From contig OZ244931.1 in NCBI GenBank assembly GCA_965222215.1, positions 1,302,001 to 1,366,000 of the forward strand: a stretch of 64,000 nucleotides of DNA, in the 5' to 3' direction. A program made the position numbers and the translations under genes. Under the pieces are notes generated by a model, which searched no databases, was not told the DNA's origin, and worked only from the letters and a program-made list of their open reading frames with translations. The stretch comes from JABJAG01 sp965222215. GTDB lineage: Bacteria; Pseudomonadota; Alphaproteobacteria; UBA6615. Shown here piece by piece: positions 28,179-38,200 of the stretch (position 1 is its first letter; each line of letters starts with the position of its first letter).

Positions 28179-29111
28179 ATGCGCGCAGTTTTCGGTTTTA
28201 CACCCTGGGAATCCAAGCGCCTGATCGGCAAGGCGGTGGCGGCGCTGCCCGAAGTTGCCCATGCGCTGGAACACGCGCAGATCGTCATCAGCCATGGATC
28301 GACCAACGTCTACGTGGCCGAGGAGATCATGGGCGAGATGGCCGAGCGCGATCAGTATGTGTCCGGGCAGGTGATCAACGGCACCCTCTGCCAGACCCAG
28401 CCGGAGGAAAAACCGGCGATGTTGCGTCTGGTCGAGGGCAAGCCGGTGCCGCCGGTGCCCACCATGGAGGAAACCCTCGCGGGCTGGGACGACAAATCGT
28501 TGTTCATCAAGGGGGCCAACGCGGTCGATGCAGAGTTCAACGCGGGTGTGTTCAACGCCCACCACGCGGCGGGCACGATCGGCTGGGCCTATGGCGCGAT
28601 CTGTGGGACGGGCATCCCGCTGATCGTGCCGGTCGGGCTGGAAAAACTGGTGCCCTCCGTTCGCGCGGCGTCCGCCGAACTGGGGCACGCCAAGGTCGAC
28701 TATTTCTACGGCACCAAGATCGGGATGCTGCCGATCATGAACGGCAAGGTGATCACTGAAATCCAGGCCTTCGATATCCTGTTCGGGCTGAACGCGGTGC
28801 ATGTCGGCGGCGGCGGGGTGTCGGGCTCGGAGGGCACGGTCGTGCTGTCGGTGACCGGCGAGGAGGCCGATGTGCGCAAGGCCATCGACCTGGTCGAATC
28901 GATCAAGGGCGAGCCGCCCCTGAAGCTGAAGAAGCGCCGCTGCGCGGATTGCTTCGCGCCGCCGCCGGCCTTCACCTCGGGAACCGATGCGGCGAAGTCC
29001 GTCGGCACGGTGACGGCCGACGAGGCGCGCAGGATCAAGCAGTGCATCTTCTCCGGCACCGCCGAGGAGGACCTGCCGGACTGGTTCCGAAAGCGCGAAC
29101 CGGCCGAATAG
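28179..29111 (+). CDS. Conserved protein of unknown function at the left edge of the RiPP locus
   Basis: 310 residues with a good Shine-Dalgarno (AAGGAG) before the ATG. I recognise no named domain. Visible conserved-looking blocks are VISHGSTNVYVAEEI (about 37-51), SLFIKGANAVDAEFNAG (about 107-123), AAGTIGWAYG and IPLIVPVGLEKLVPS (about 148-162), and a C-terminal CADCF. The Gly-rich blocks suggest a nucleotide- or phosphate-binding fold. It ends three bases before the Nif11-oxygenase gene, so the two are almost certainly one transcript and may share a task. Confidence 0.6.
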   Translation: MRAVFGFTPWESKRLIGKAVAALPEVAHALEHAQIVISHGSTNVYVAEEIMGEMAERDQYVSGQVINGTLCQTQPEEKPAMLRLVEGKPVPPVPTMEETLAGWDDKSLFIKGANAVDAEFNAGVFNAHHAAGTIGWAYGAICGTGIPLIVPVGLEKLVPSVRAASAELGHAKVDYFYGTKIGMLPIMNGKVITEIQAFDILFGLNAVHVGGGGVSGSEGTVVLSVTGEEADVRKAIDLVESIKGEPPLKLKKRRCADCFAPPPAFTSGTDAAKSVGTVTADEARRIKQCIFSGTAEEDLPDWFRKREPAE

Positions 29112-29114
29112 GCC

Positions 29115-30287
29115 ATGAGTGCGAACGAACGTGATCTGGTCGCCGGATTTATCGGCGGTCTGGCGCGCGCGCGGGTGGTCGAATTCATTCGCGATGTGGC
29201 CGAGACCGAATCCCTGATGGCCGAAATCGGCGCCGTCGATCTCACGCCCGAGGACATCACCGCCTTCGCGCGGGCGCGCGGGTATGCGTTCGAAGTTCGC
29301 GACCTCATCGACACGGTCGAGGCCCGGATCGCGCAGAAGGTCGATGCCGAGGAGCTCGAAATTCGCGAGCGGATGCGCGCGGCCCGCAACGAGGACCGCA
29401 ATGTCGGCCTGACACCGATGGACGCGGAAACCGACGCACGGCTTCATGACGTGCCCCACGCGCCCGGGTTCGGGCTGGACCGCGCCGCGGTGCTGTCGGG
29501 CGACGTCGTGGCCTTGCGCAATCTCCCGTCGCTGCCGCCGCTGCTGGCGATCATGGACGAGGTCATCACCGACGCGTTCGACGGGGCGGACCTGGAACGG
29601 CTGCACGAGCATTACGATTTTGCCGGGATGAAGCTGCGCGCGGACGCGGCCTACGACGCGCTCTACAGGGATGGGCGGGTTCCGGCTGCGGTCGGCGCGG
29701 TCGTCGACGACCTCGGGCTCGACCGCGCACGCACCTTGTGGGAGTGGCCGGGGATGCGGCTGATGTTCCCGGCCGAGGCCGGGGGACGCGGCGTGTACCG
29801 CACCGCGAATTCGGGCGCGCTCGCGGCGCATCGCGACACCTGGTACGGCTCGCCGCAGCACCAGATCAACCTGTGGGGGCCGATCCGGCGGCTCGATCCC
29901 GACGCGACCCTGCGCATCTTCTGGCGGTATTTCCGCAAGACCGTGGCCAACACGTCGCGCGGTTACGATGCCTGGCAGAACCGGGCGGGCATCGCGCTCC
30001 CGCCGTCGATCCGGGGGGCGGTCAGCCCGGCAGGGGCATTTGCGCCGCCGCTGGAGATCGGCGACGTGATGGTGTTTGCCGGCCAGCAACTCCACGCCAG
30101 TGCCGTGAACAGGTCCGGCCGCACCCGGGTGAGTTTCGAGTTTCGGCTGTTGTGCGAAGACGACGAGCGACAACCCTATGTCCCGCCGAATGTCGATTAC
30201 GCCGGGCTGGGTGAAATCTACGAAGGCTGGCACACGGCCGACGGGCAACAGGTCAACCGTCTGACCGGCAAGCGGATCGTGTCCTGA
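29115..30287 (+). CDS. Nif11-domain/Fe(II)-2-oxoglutarate oxygenase fusion (phytanoyl-CoA dioxygenase-like)
   Basis: 390 residues. Residues about 20-75 (VVEFIRDVAETESLMAEIG ... FARARGYAFEVRDLID) match the Nif11 leader pattern seen in the five precursor peptides of this locus. The C-terminal 200 residues look like a cupin-type oxygenase: HxD at His239/Asp241 (AAHRDTWYG), distal His327 in QQLHASAVN and Arg338 in RTRVSFE as 2-oxoglutarate partner. It would hydroxylate a substrate in the cytoplasm, plausibly the precursor core. The function of the fused leader-like domain is unknown. The oxygenase assignment rests on motif spacing. Confidence 0.7.
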   Translation: MSANERDLVAGFIGGLARARVVEFIRDVAETESLMAEIGAVDLTPEDITAFARARGYAFEVRDLIDTVEARIAQKVDAEELEIRERMRAARNEDRNVGLTPMDAETDARLHDVPHAPGFGLDRAAVLSGDVVALRNLPSLPPLLAIMDEVITDAFDGADLERLHEHYDFAGMKLRADAAYDALYRDGRVPAAVGAVVDDLGLDRARTLWEWPGMRLMFPAEAGGRGVYRTANSGALAAHRDTWYGSPQHQINLWGPIRRLDPDATLRIFWRYFRKTVANTSRGYDAWQNRAGIALPPSIRGAVSPAGAFAPPLEIGDVMVFAGQQLHASAVNRSGRTRVSFEFRLLCEDDERQPYVPPNVDYAGLGEIYEGWHTADGQQVNRLTGKRIVS

Positions 30288-30299
30288 GCCTTGTTCCGA

Positions 30300-30387
30300 G
30301 TCATTGCGAGGCGCAGCGCAAGGAAGCAATGACGTCGTAGGTGGAGGAGTACCCTTTAACCCTCTCATCCCTTGAGGGAGGAGAGGG
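30300..30387. repeat. Two palindromic elements in the gap between oxygenase genes
   Basis: The gap 30288-30482 holds an inverted repeat GTCATTGC (30300-30307) / GCAATGAC (30326-30333) of the type dispersed in many alphaproteobacterial genomes. A second, CCCTCTC (30360-30366) / GAGAGGG (30381-30387), encloses a Gly-codon-like GA-rich loop. The second could serve as a terminator for the convergent genes but has no U tract. Confidence 0.6.
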
Positions 30388-30482
30388 AGTGGAAACGGGC
30401 ATGACGGTCGCGAGAAATGCAGCGCCCGAAACAACATGTGCCACGACGGAGTTGCTGGCAGCCTTTCCAGCCAGGCCAGACT

Positions 30483-31220
30483 CTAGAAAAACAGGTGCCA
30501 GGCGCCGTCATCCAGAACGCCATGTCCCTGGAGGGAGATGCGATATTCGTCGATGCGGGTCGGGCCCGGGTTCGCGAGCTGGTGCACGGTCTGGCCGTCA
30601 TGCAGCGCCATTGCGCCGACGGCGTAGCCCACGAACCGCTTGTTGGCGTCGAACCACCCGTACTGCCCGGGGCTCATGTCGTGGGGCGCCTTGGGGCCGG
30701 TCAGCCGGGCCGGCGGCACGTCCGGCCAGAAATACATGCCGGCCCCCGAGGCGGGGATCGCCAGCGGCAGCGTGAGAGACAGGGTTTCCGTGATCTCGAA
30801 CGGGAAGGCATGGCGTTCGTGCGGCTTGTCCATGTGGATGGTGCCGCCGAACATCAGGCCCGGGGGCACGCGCGGCTCGCCCCGGAAAATATGGAACCCG
30901 GGCAGCCCGAGCCGGTCGCTCAGCCGGGCCGGCCTGCCCGTGGCCGTCTCGATGGCCGCGGCGACCGCGCCGTAGAGATCGGAGAAATTGTCTCGCAGTA
31001 TCGGGTTCGACATCCTTGCCCGGTCGTCGTATGCGGCCGGCGGGTCGAGATAGGTCGCCGCGCCCAGCGTATGAAAGACATGCTCCTGGTTTTCGAGCGC
31101 CCTGCGCGGGGTCCAGTCGTTCGAGAGGGCTTGCAGGCGCCTGCAGAGCTCGGCGCAATGCGCCGGTTCGAGCACGGGCACCGGCGCACCGCCGGCGAAG
31201 ATGTCCCAGTCCGGCGCCAC
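30483..31220 (-). CDS. Putative Fe(II)/2-oxoglutarate-dependent oxygenase
   Basis: 245 residues from a GTG two bases after the stop of the upstream hydroxylase gene; a longer reading frame exists but overlaps that gene antiparallel to its coding frame. It has a jelly-roll oxygenase pattern: HxD at His129/Asp131 (GGTIHMDKPHE), distal His213 (GQTVHQLAN) and Arg222/227 candidates. I do not recognise the family by name. Tight coupling to an aspartyl-hydroxylase-like gene and position inside the RiPP locus suggest a tailoring role. Confidence 0.6.
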   Translation of the reverse strand: MAPDWDIFAGGAPVPVLEPAHCAELCRRLQALSNDWTPRRALENQEHVFHTLGAATYLDPPAAYDDRARMSNPILRDNFSDLYGAVAAAIETATGRPARLSDRLGLPGFHIFRGEPRVPPGLMFGGTIHMDKPHERHAFPFEITETLSLTLPLAIPASGAGMYFWPDVPPARLTGPKAPHDMSPGQYGWFDANKRFVGYAVGAMALHDGQTVHQLANPGPTRIDEYRISLQGHGVLDDGAWHLFF

Positions 31221-31222
31221 GC

Positions 31223-31759
31223 TCAGGTGCCGACCGTTACATCGCGCAGGTGTGGCGGGACTTCGACGACAGCGTCCGGCGTGCGCTTGAAGTCCAGCAG
31301 CAGGACCGTCCGGATTTCGTCGCCGCGGTTCCAGGCTTCGTGTTCCTGGGTGTCGTCGAACACGAACGCCGAGCCCGGGTGCCAGCCGCGGGTCTCGTCT
31401 CCCACGCGCAACCCGCAATCGCGCGCTTCGGTCAGGCCCAGATGAAAGCGCAGGACGGCACCGGTGTAGCCGGTGTGGGGTTTGATGTGCGTGCCCGGCG
31501 TCATTCGCGAGAAGCCTGCCGTCACCATCCCGGGAACCGCCTCGATCAGCGCGGTCGTGCGCGGGCATGCGGCGCAGGTCGGGGCGAGGCGTTCGCCGAA
31601 TTTGTAGAGGGGAAAGACCGACCAGTCGCCGGCGTAGATGTCGTGCTCGGGCCAGGCCATAAAGCCCGCACCCTCGAGTGCGTCGAGCTCTGCCCGGACG
31701 GCTCGCCAGTTCGCCTGCAGCGGCGCGAGGGCGGGGTGATTCTCGATCGGCTCGAACAT
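31223..31759 (-). CDS. Aspartyl/asparaginyl beta-hydroxylase domain protein
   Basis: 178 residues, about the length of a free-standing AspH-type domain (PF05118). Key pieces are RMTPGTHIKPHTGYTGAVL (His95 as iron ligand), LRFHLGL, WHPGSAFVFDDTQEHEAWN (His140) and the 2-oxoglutarate-binding Arg150 in DEIRTVLLLD. AspH-type enzymes hydroxylate Asp or Asn side chains. Two Cys in TCAACP may bind metal. Upstream partner of the oxygenase gene at 30483. Confidence 0.82.
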   Translation of the reverse strand: MFEPIENHPALAPLQANWRAVRAELDALEGAGFMAWPEHDIYAGDWSVFPLYKFGERLAPTCAACPRTTALIEAVPGMVTAGFSRMTPGTHIKPHTGYTGAVLRFHLGLTEARDCGLRVGDETRGWHPGSAFVFDDTQEHEAWNRGDEIRTVLLLDFKRTPDAVVEVPPHLRDVTVGT

Positions 31760-31845
31760 GTCGCTTTCCGCTTACCTTCGGCTTTCTATGGGTTTATGCC
31801 ATGGACGGGTTGTGTCATGCATATACCGGGATTTGGGGTAAAAAG

Positions 31846-33102
31846 ATGAACGACATCTTCCGTGCGGACGCCGTTCGCAAGCTGCGCGACCCGCAGCAGC
31901 TCGACACGGCGATCCGGCTGACCTCGCCGTCGGGGTGGATTGCGCTGGTCGCCATCGGTGTCATCATCGCGACCTTCATCGTGTGGGTGTTCGTCGGCTC
32001 TTTGCCGTTCCGGGCCAACGGGTTGGGTGTCCTCCTGGTCAAGGACAGCGAAATTTTCACCCTGCCGGCACCGATCAGCGGACAGATCGCCGCGATCGAG
32101 GTCGAGGTCGGCGACGATGTGAAGAAAGGCCAGGTGCTGGTGCGGATCGGTGTGCCCGAAACGCAGGCGCAACTGGATGCGGCGCAGGCCAATCTCGCCT
32201 CGATCAGGCAGCAACGGCAGACCCGCGGTGCGGAAGTCGAGACCGACATCCGCACCCGCCAGCAGATTTCCGCGGACACGGTTTCGGGGCTGGAGCGCAA
32301 GGCCGCCGACCTGCGCCAGCGCCTCGGGTATCTCCAGAGCCGGCGCAACGACGAACGCGACGAACTCGCCCGCGGCTTCATCACCCGTGACACCTTCGAG
32401 AACACGCTGGAAGAGATCGACAGCGTGCAGCAGCAGCTCCGCACGGTGGATCTGGATATCGCCCAGGCGCGTTCGAACCTGGCCGAGTTCGAGGCCAACC
32501 TGCGCCGTCAGCTTTCGGAACTGGACCAGCAGGTGCTGGAGGCGGAGAACCGGGTCAAGGTGTTGGAGACGCAGCTCGGGATCCAGCACGAGGTCAAGGC
32601 CCCGGAAGACGGCGTCGTGACGGAAGTGTCGTCCCAGGTCGGCGAGATCACGTCGGAGGGCACGCGTCTCGTGACCGTCGCGAAGCTCGGCGAGGGCATG
32701 CAGATGTTCGCCTACCTGCCGGTCGCCAAGGGCAAGCGGGTCGAGCCCGGCATGGACGTGAAGGTGACGCCGACGACCGTCGAGCGCGATATCTTCGGAT
32801 CCGTCAACGCAACGGTCGTCACCGTCAGCGAACTCCCGGCGAGCCGGGCGGAACTCCTGAACCGGCTCAACAACGAACAGCTCGTCGAAGAGATGCTCGA
32901 AGCCGGTGCCCCGATCGAGGTGCTGATCGACCTCAAGCCGGATCCCTCGACCCCGAGCGGTCTGGACTGGTCGTCGTCCGAGGGGCCGCCGATCAAGATC
33001 ACCCCGGGCACGACGGCGCTTGCGACCGTGACCGTGCGCGAGGTGGCGCCGATCCAGCTCGTCGTTCCGGTCGTCCAGACCTGGGTTGCAGGGCGCTCGT
33101 AA
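31846..33102 (+). CDS. NHLP bacteriocin system HlyD-family secretion protein
   Basis: 418 residues. It has one N-terminal membrane helix (ALVAIGVIIATFIVWVFV, about 30-47), a biotinyl-lipoyl-like half (FTLPAPISGQIAAIEVEVGD), a long coiled-coil hairpin (about 105-250) and the second lipoyl half (HEVKAPEDGVVTEVSS). This is the membrane-fusion protein bridging the ABC exporter to TolC. In NHLP-type RiPP systems it stands beside a C39 ABC transporter exactly as here. The inner ATG at 31846 is chosen because the conserved NDIF start follows it. Confidence 0.88.
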   Translation: MNDIFRADAVRKLRDPQQLDTAIRLTSPSGWIALVAIGVIIATFIVWVFVGSLPFRANGLGVLLVKDSEIFTLPAPISGQIAAIEVEVGDDVKKGQVLVRIGVPETQAQLDAAQANLASIRQQRQTRGAEVETDIRTRQQISADTVSGLERKAADLRQRLGYLQSRRNDERDELARGFITRDTFENTLEEIDSVQQQLRTVDLDIAQARSNLAEFEANLRRQLSELDQQVLEAENRVKVLETQLGIQHEVKAPEDGVVTEVSSQVGEITSEGTRLVTVAKLGEGMQMFAYLPVAKGKRVEPGMDVKVTPTTVERDIFGSVNATVVTVSELPASRAELLNRLNNEQLVEEMLEAGAPIEVLIDLKPDPSTPSGLDWSSSEGPPIKITPGTTALATVTVREVAPIQLVVPVVQTWVAGRS

Positions 33103-33108
33103 GGTTCG

Positions 33109-35283
33109 ATGGCGTCGTCCGTTCCCACCTCGAACCGGCGCGCCCATACGCCGACGGTTCTCCAGATGGAGGCCGTCGAATGCGGCGCGGCGGCGCTGGG
33201 CATCATGCTCGGCTACTACGACCGCTATGTGACTCTCGAGGAACTGCGCGGCACCTGCGGCGTGTCGCGCGACGGCGCCAAGGCGTCCAAGGTCGTGGGA
33301 GCGGCGCGCTTCTACGGGATGGAGGCGAAAGGCCAGAAGCTCGAGCTGGACGAGGCGCTGGAACTTCCGACGCCCTATATCGCGTTCTGGGGGTTCAACC
33401 ACTTCCTCGTCATCGAGGGCGTGTCGGGCAAGCATGTCTTCGTTAACGACCCGGCGAGCGGACCGCGCAAGATCTCGAAGAAGGAGTTCAGCGAGAACTT
33501 CACCGGTGTCGCGCTCACCATGCATCCGGGGCCCGAGTTCCAGAAGGGCGGCGAGAAACCGAGCACCCTGCGCGCGCTGTTCGACCGGGTCCGGCATTCG
33601 CGCACGGCGCTCACCTATCTCATGGCGGCGAGCCTGCTGCTGGTGGTGCCCGGCCTGCTTCTTCCGGCATTCCTGAAGACCTTCATCGACGATGTTCTGA
33701 TCCGCGGGTTCAACGACTGGGTGTTCCCGCTGGTGATCGGCATCGTGCTCGCCGGCCTCCTCGACGGCGCCCTGACCTATTTCCAGCAGCGCCAGTTCCT
33801 GCGGCTCCAGACCAAGCTCGGGATTGCGACCGCCGGTGAATTTTTCTGGCATGTGCTGCGGCTGCCGGTCGGCTTCTACACCCAGCGCTACGTCGGCGAC
33901 ATCGCGGACCGGGTGCAGTCCTGCCACCGGCTGGCCATGCTGCTGGCCGGGCCGCTGCCGACCAACGCGGTCAACATGGTCACCGCGGTGTTCTTCGTCG
34001 TCGTGATGCTGTTCTACAGCGTGCCGCTGACGATCGCGGCGGTCGCGCTGACGGCGATGAACCTGTTCGTGATCCGCTTTTCGAACCGCCAGCGCCGCGA
34101 CCTGAACAATGTGATGCTCAACCAGTCGGCCCAGCTTTCCGGTGCGTCGATGGCCGGGCTTCAGGCGATCGAATCCCTTAAGGCGATGGGAACGGAAAAC
34201 GATTTCTTCGTCAAATGGGCCGGCTACCAGTCGAAGACGGTGAACACCAACCAGAGCGTCGGCGCGATCACGACCTGGTTCGGCGCGGGACCGAGTGTGC
34301 TGGGGCACCTGACCACCATCGCGGTGCTCGGCGGCGGCGCGTGGCTGATCATCAACGGGCAGCTCACCATCGGCGGGCTGGTCGCGTTCCAGATGCTGCT
34401 CGGGCACTTCACGGCCCCGGTGCATTCGCTGCTCGGCTTCAACAGCCAGTTGCAGACGATCCGCGGCGATCTGAACCGGCTGGACGACGTGCTGCGCCAT
34501 CCCCAGGACGTGGCGCTCGAGGGACAGGATCGCGCGAACGACACGGCGGACGGTCCGCAGCAGAAACTGACCGGCGCGGTCGAGCTGCGCAACGTGACCT
34601 TCGGCTACAACCCCGACATGAAGCTGATCGAGGATTTCAGCCTCGAGCTCACACCCGGCAAGCGGGTGGCACTGGTCGGCGGGTCGGGCAGCGGGAAATC
34701 GACGCTCGCCAAGCTGATCCTCGGTCTCTATCAGCCGGATTCCGGTGACATCCTGTTCGACGGCAAGCCGTTGACCGAAATTCCCCGCACGGCGTTCACG
34801 GCGTCGGTCGCGTCGGTCGACCAGGACATTTTCCTGTTCGAGGGCTCGATCAACGAGAACCTGACGCTCTGGGACACGACGATCCCGCGCGAAACGGTCG
34901 TGCGCGCCGCGAAGGATGCGCAGATTCACGACGAGATCGCCGCACGGCCCGGGGGCTATGACAGCGCCGTCGCCGAACAGGGGAGCAATTTCAGCGGCGG
35001 ACAGCGCCAGCGCCTCGAAATCGCGCGCGCGCTCGTCCAGAACCCGAGCATCGTCGTGCTCGACGAGGCGACGGCGGCGCTCGATCCGATCACGGAGCAG
35101 CGCGTCGACGACAATCTGCGCCGGCGCGGCTGCACCTGCATCATCGTTGCCCATCGCCTCAGCACCATTCGCGATTGCGAGGAGATCATCCTCCTCGACC
35201 GTGGCAAGGTCGCCGAACGCGGCACCCATGACGAACTGATAGCGCTGGGCGGTCATTACGCCCGGCTGGTGTCGCTGCAATGA
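33109..35283 (+). CDS. NHLP family bacteriocin export ABC transporter, peptidase/permease/ATPase (C39)
   Basis: 724 residues. The N-terminal C39 cysteine peptidase (about 13-150) has Cys25 (VECGAAAL), His98 (FNHFLVIEG) and Asp114 (NDPASG), so it should cut after Gly-Gly of the leader. A six-helix permease follows (about 165-450), and then an ATPase with Walker A GGSGSGKST, signature FSGGQRQRLEIAR and Walker B IVVLDEATAALD. The precursors' AVAGG leader ends match this enzyme class. It begins 6 bases after HlyD and overlaps the next gene by four bases. Confidence 0.93.
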   Translation: MASSVPTSNRRAHTPTVLQMEAVECGAAALGIMLGYYDRYVTLEELRGTCGVSRDGAKASKVVGAARFYGMEAKGQKLELDEALELPTPYIAFWGFNHFLVIEGVSGKHVFVNDPASGPRKISKKEFSENFTGVALTMHPGPEFQKGGEKPSTLRALFDRVRHSRTALTYLMAASLLLVVPGLLLPAFLKTFIDDVLIRGFNDWVFPLVIGIVLAGLLDGALTYFQQRQFLRLQTKLGIATAGEFFWHVLRLPVGFYTQRYVGDIADRVQSCHRLAMLLAGPLPTNAVNMVTAVFFVVVMLFYSVPLTIAAVALTAMNLFVIRFSNRQRRDLNNVMLNQSAQLSGASMAGLQAIESLKAMGTENDFFVKWAGYQSKTVNTNQSVGAITTWFGAGPSVLGHLTTIAVLGGGAWLIINGQLTIGGLVAFQMLLGHFTAPVHSLLGFNSQLQTIRGDLNRLDDVLRHPQDVALEGQDRANDTADGPQQKLTGAVELRNVTFGYNPDMKLIEDFSLELTPGKRVALVGGSGSGKSTLAKLILGLYQPDSGDILFDGKPLTEIPRTAFTASVASVDQDIFLFEGSINENLTLWDTTIPRETVVRAAKDAQIHDEIAARPGGYDSAVAEQGSNFSGGQRQRLEIARALVQNPSIVVLDEATAALDPITEQRVDDNLRRRGCTCIIVAHRLSTIRDCEEIILLDRGKVAERGTHDELIALGGHYARLVSLQ

Positions 35284-38200
35284 GCTCGCTCGATTTTCTT
35301 CTGGGTTCGGGCGGCCTGGAGGCCGCGGCGCAGACGGCCTGGGCCGAGCCGGCGCGCACGCTGCTGAGCGATCTCGACCTGACCGGCGATGTCCGCGACG
35401 GCGGCGCCTCGGATGCAATGCCGGCCGCATCCGAGCCGACCGCGTGGTTTGTGGTGTCGGGCAGCATCGATCTGTTTTTCATGGACCGGGTCAACGGCGG
35501 GCGGCACCACCTGCACCGGGTCGATGCCGGCAACATCGCGTTCGACGCGGGCCTGTCCCACGCCGACGGCGCGTTTGTGTTCGTGCCATCGAACGGGGCG
35601 AAGATCGTCACGACGCCGCTGGGCAGGCTGGCATCGCTGCCGTCGCCGAGCGAGGACTACGCGGACGGTTTGGCGACGGCGTTCACGAACTGGGTCTCGG
35701 GCATGTCGCTCATCGCCTTGCGTCGGGACCGGCCCGCATCGCTGTCCTACCTGGATACGGCAGCGCCCGAACTTTCGTCGGCCTCCTCGATCAAGTCGGC
35801 AATCGCCTGGTTTCCGGCCGATCGCGTGAAGCATTCGATCTGGAACGACGGCGTTCCGGATCTCGACGGCGGCGCGGGGCATGTTCCGCTGGCGCCGCTG
35901 GCCTGGGCCTCGCCCGCCGGCGACGACACTGTCCCGGGCCTCACGGTCCGCGCCTGGATGGAGACGGACGGCGCGCTGGCCGACCTCCTCGCGTTCCACG
36001 AACGCATCGCGTCGACCCTGACCGACAAGCTGACGGCCGCCGCCGACCGCGAGGCCGAGCGCCTGCATCGCGTGTATCACCTTCGCGAGCGCACACTGGG
36101 CAAAGCGCTGGGCGAACTGGCGTCCGTGATGTTCCCCGAAGCGCGCGACGCTGTCGCGGAACCGGATTTTCCGGCGATTGCGGCGGCAATGCACATCTGG
36201 CGCGCCCAACAGATCGAGGTCGAACTCAGCGATGCGGCGCACCAGCGCATTCGCAACTCGGAATCCAAGCCGGACGCCCTGGCGCGCGAGGCCGGCCTGC
36301 ACATGCGCAAGGTCGATATCTCAGAGCCCGACTGGTGGAAACACGACCACGGGCCTTTGCTGGCGTTCCATGGCGAGGGGCAGACCGTTTGTGCGCTGAT
36401 CCCCGGCAAGGGCGGGCGCTATGACATGGTCGACCCCGTCACCGACGAGGTGCGCCGTGTGGACGCCGCCCTGGCGAGTACGTTCGACGGCGCCGCGTTT
36501 TCCTTCAGTGAGCCCTTTCCGTCCGGGAAGATCGGTGCGCGGGAGATTTTCAGGTTCGCTCTGCGCGGAACGCGAAAGAGCTCTCTGCTCGTGATGTCCA
36601 TGGCAATTCTCGCGGGCCTCCTGTCGATGGTTGTGCCGCTGGTGACGGGCTGGATCATCGATCCGGTCATCCCGGATGCCGAACTGGACCGGCTCTGGGT
36701 GCTGATCGGCGTGCTTATCGTCGCCGGTTTTGCAGGAATTTCCTTCGGTCTCGTGCAGGGACTGGCGGCGATCCGCATGGAAGGCATGATGGCCAACCGG
36801 GTCCAGACGGCGGTCTGGGACCGGCTGCTGCGCTTGCCGGCGTCATTCTTCCGGGGGTTTACGGTCGGCGATCTCGCGAACCGGGCGCAAGGCATCGACG
36901 GGATGCGCACTCTGTTGACGGGCACCGCGTTGACGTCGCTGCTGCACGCGACCTCGGGCCTGTTCAGCCTCGCGCTGATGCTGTTTCTCGCCTGGAAGCT
37001 GTCGCTTGTCGCCATTGTCGCGGCGATCGTCTACGCCGCCGTCGTCGTGACTGTCGGGCGCAGGATCCTTAAGCGTAATCGCGAGAGCATGGAGTATACC
37101 GGCCGCATCCAGGGCATTGTGCTGCAGCTTCTGGGCGCGGTCGGCAAGCTGCGGGTTGCCGGCGCGGAAACCGGAGCCTATGCGCGCTGGGCGGGGCCGT
37201 ATTCCCACCTGATGGCGCTGAGCTACGACCAGCAGCGGCTGAATATGCTGCTGATCGTGTTCAAGAACGTGTTCCATTTCGTGACCATTGGCGCGCTGAT
37301 CGGCCTGATCGCTTGGCTCAGCGGCGAGCTGTTTGCCGTGTTCGAGACTCCCAAGAGCTGGGCACAGGTCAATGCGGCGGTGCTCCACAAGGAACTGCCG
37401 ACAGCGACCTTCGTCGCCTTCCATGTTGCCTACGGGCAGTTCCTGGCCGCCGTGTTCGGAATTTCGCAGACGCTGGTGAAGCTCACGAACATGAAGCCGC
37501 TCTACGAACGCATCCAGCCGATCTTCGACGAGGAGATCGAGGACGACGAGGGGTTCGAGGACCCCGGCGAACTGTCGGGCGACATCGAGCTCGCGGACGT
37601 GCACTTCCGCTATGCCGAAGAGGCGCCCCTGGTACTGCGCGGGCTGACGATGCATATCCGTCCGGGCGAGTTTGCGGCGATCGTGGGCACGTCCGGGGCA
37701 GGCAAATCGACTATGGTTCGCCTTCTGCTCGGCTTCGACGAACCGGAATCCGGCTCCGTGTTCTACGACGGCCAGGACCTCGCACATCTCGACAAGCGGC
37801 TGATGCGCCGCCAGTTCGGCGTTGTGCTCCAGAACGGGCGCACCCTGGCGGGCTCGCTGTTCGACAACATTGCCGCGGGCGCCAATGTGACCCGTGACGA
37901 CGCCATGGAAGCCGCCCGGCTCGCCGGTCTCGAAAAGGACATCGAGCAGCTTCCGATGGGTATGGACACCTACCTCAGTGAGGGCGCCACGACCCTGTCC
38001 GGCGGCCAGCGCCAGCGCCTGATGATTGCGCGCGCGATCGTCAGTCGCCCGAAGATCCTGATCTTCGACGAGGCGACCAGCGCGCTCGACAACGAAACCC
38101 AGGCCCAGGTCAGCAAGGGGCTGGAGGAGTTCGATGCGACGCGGATCGTGATCGCCCACCGGCTTTCGACCATCGTCCACGCGGACCGGATCTTCGTGCT

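Noticed and set aside
31786..35430. A 1,214-codon open frame on the minus strand across the HlyD and C39 transporter genes
   Set aside because: It is antisense to two clearly conserved genes, has a His/Arg/Asp-rich low-complexity translation and no domain. High-GC third positions on the real strand explain it.
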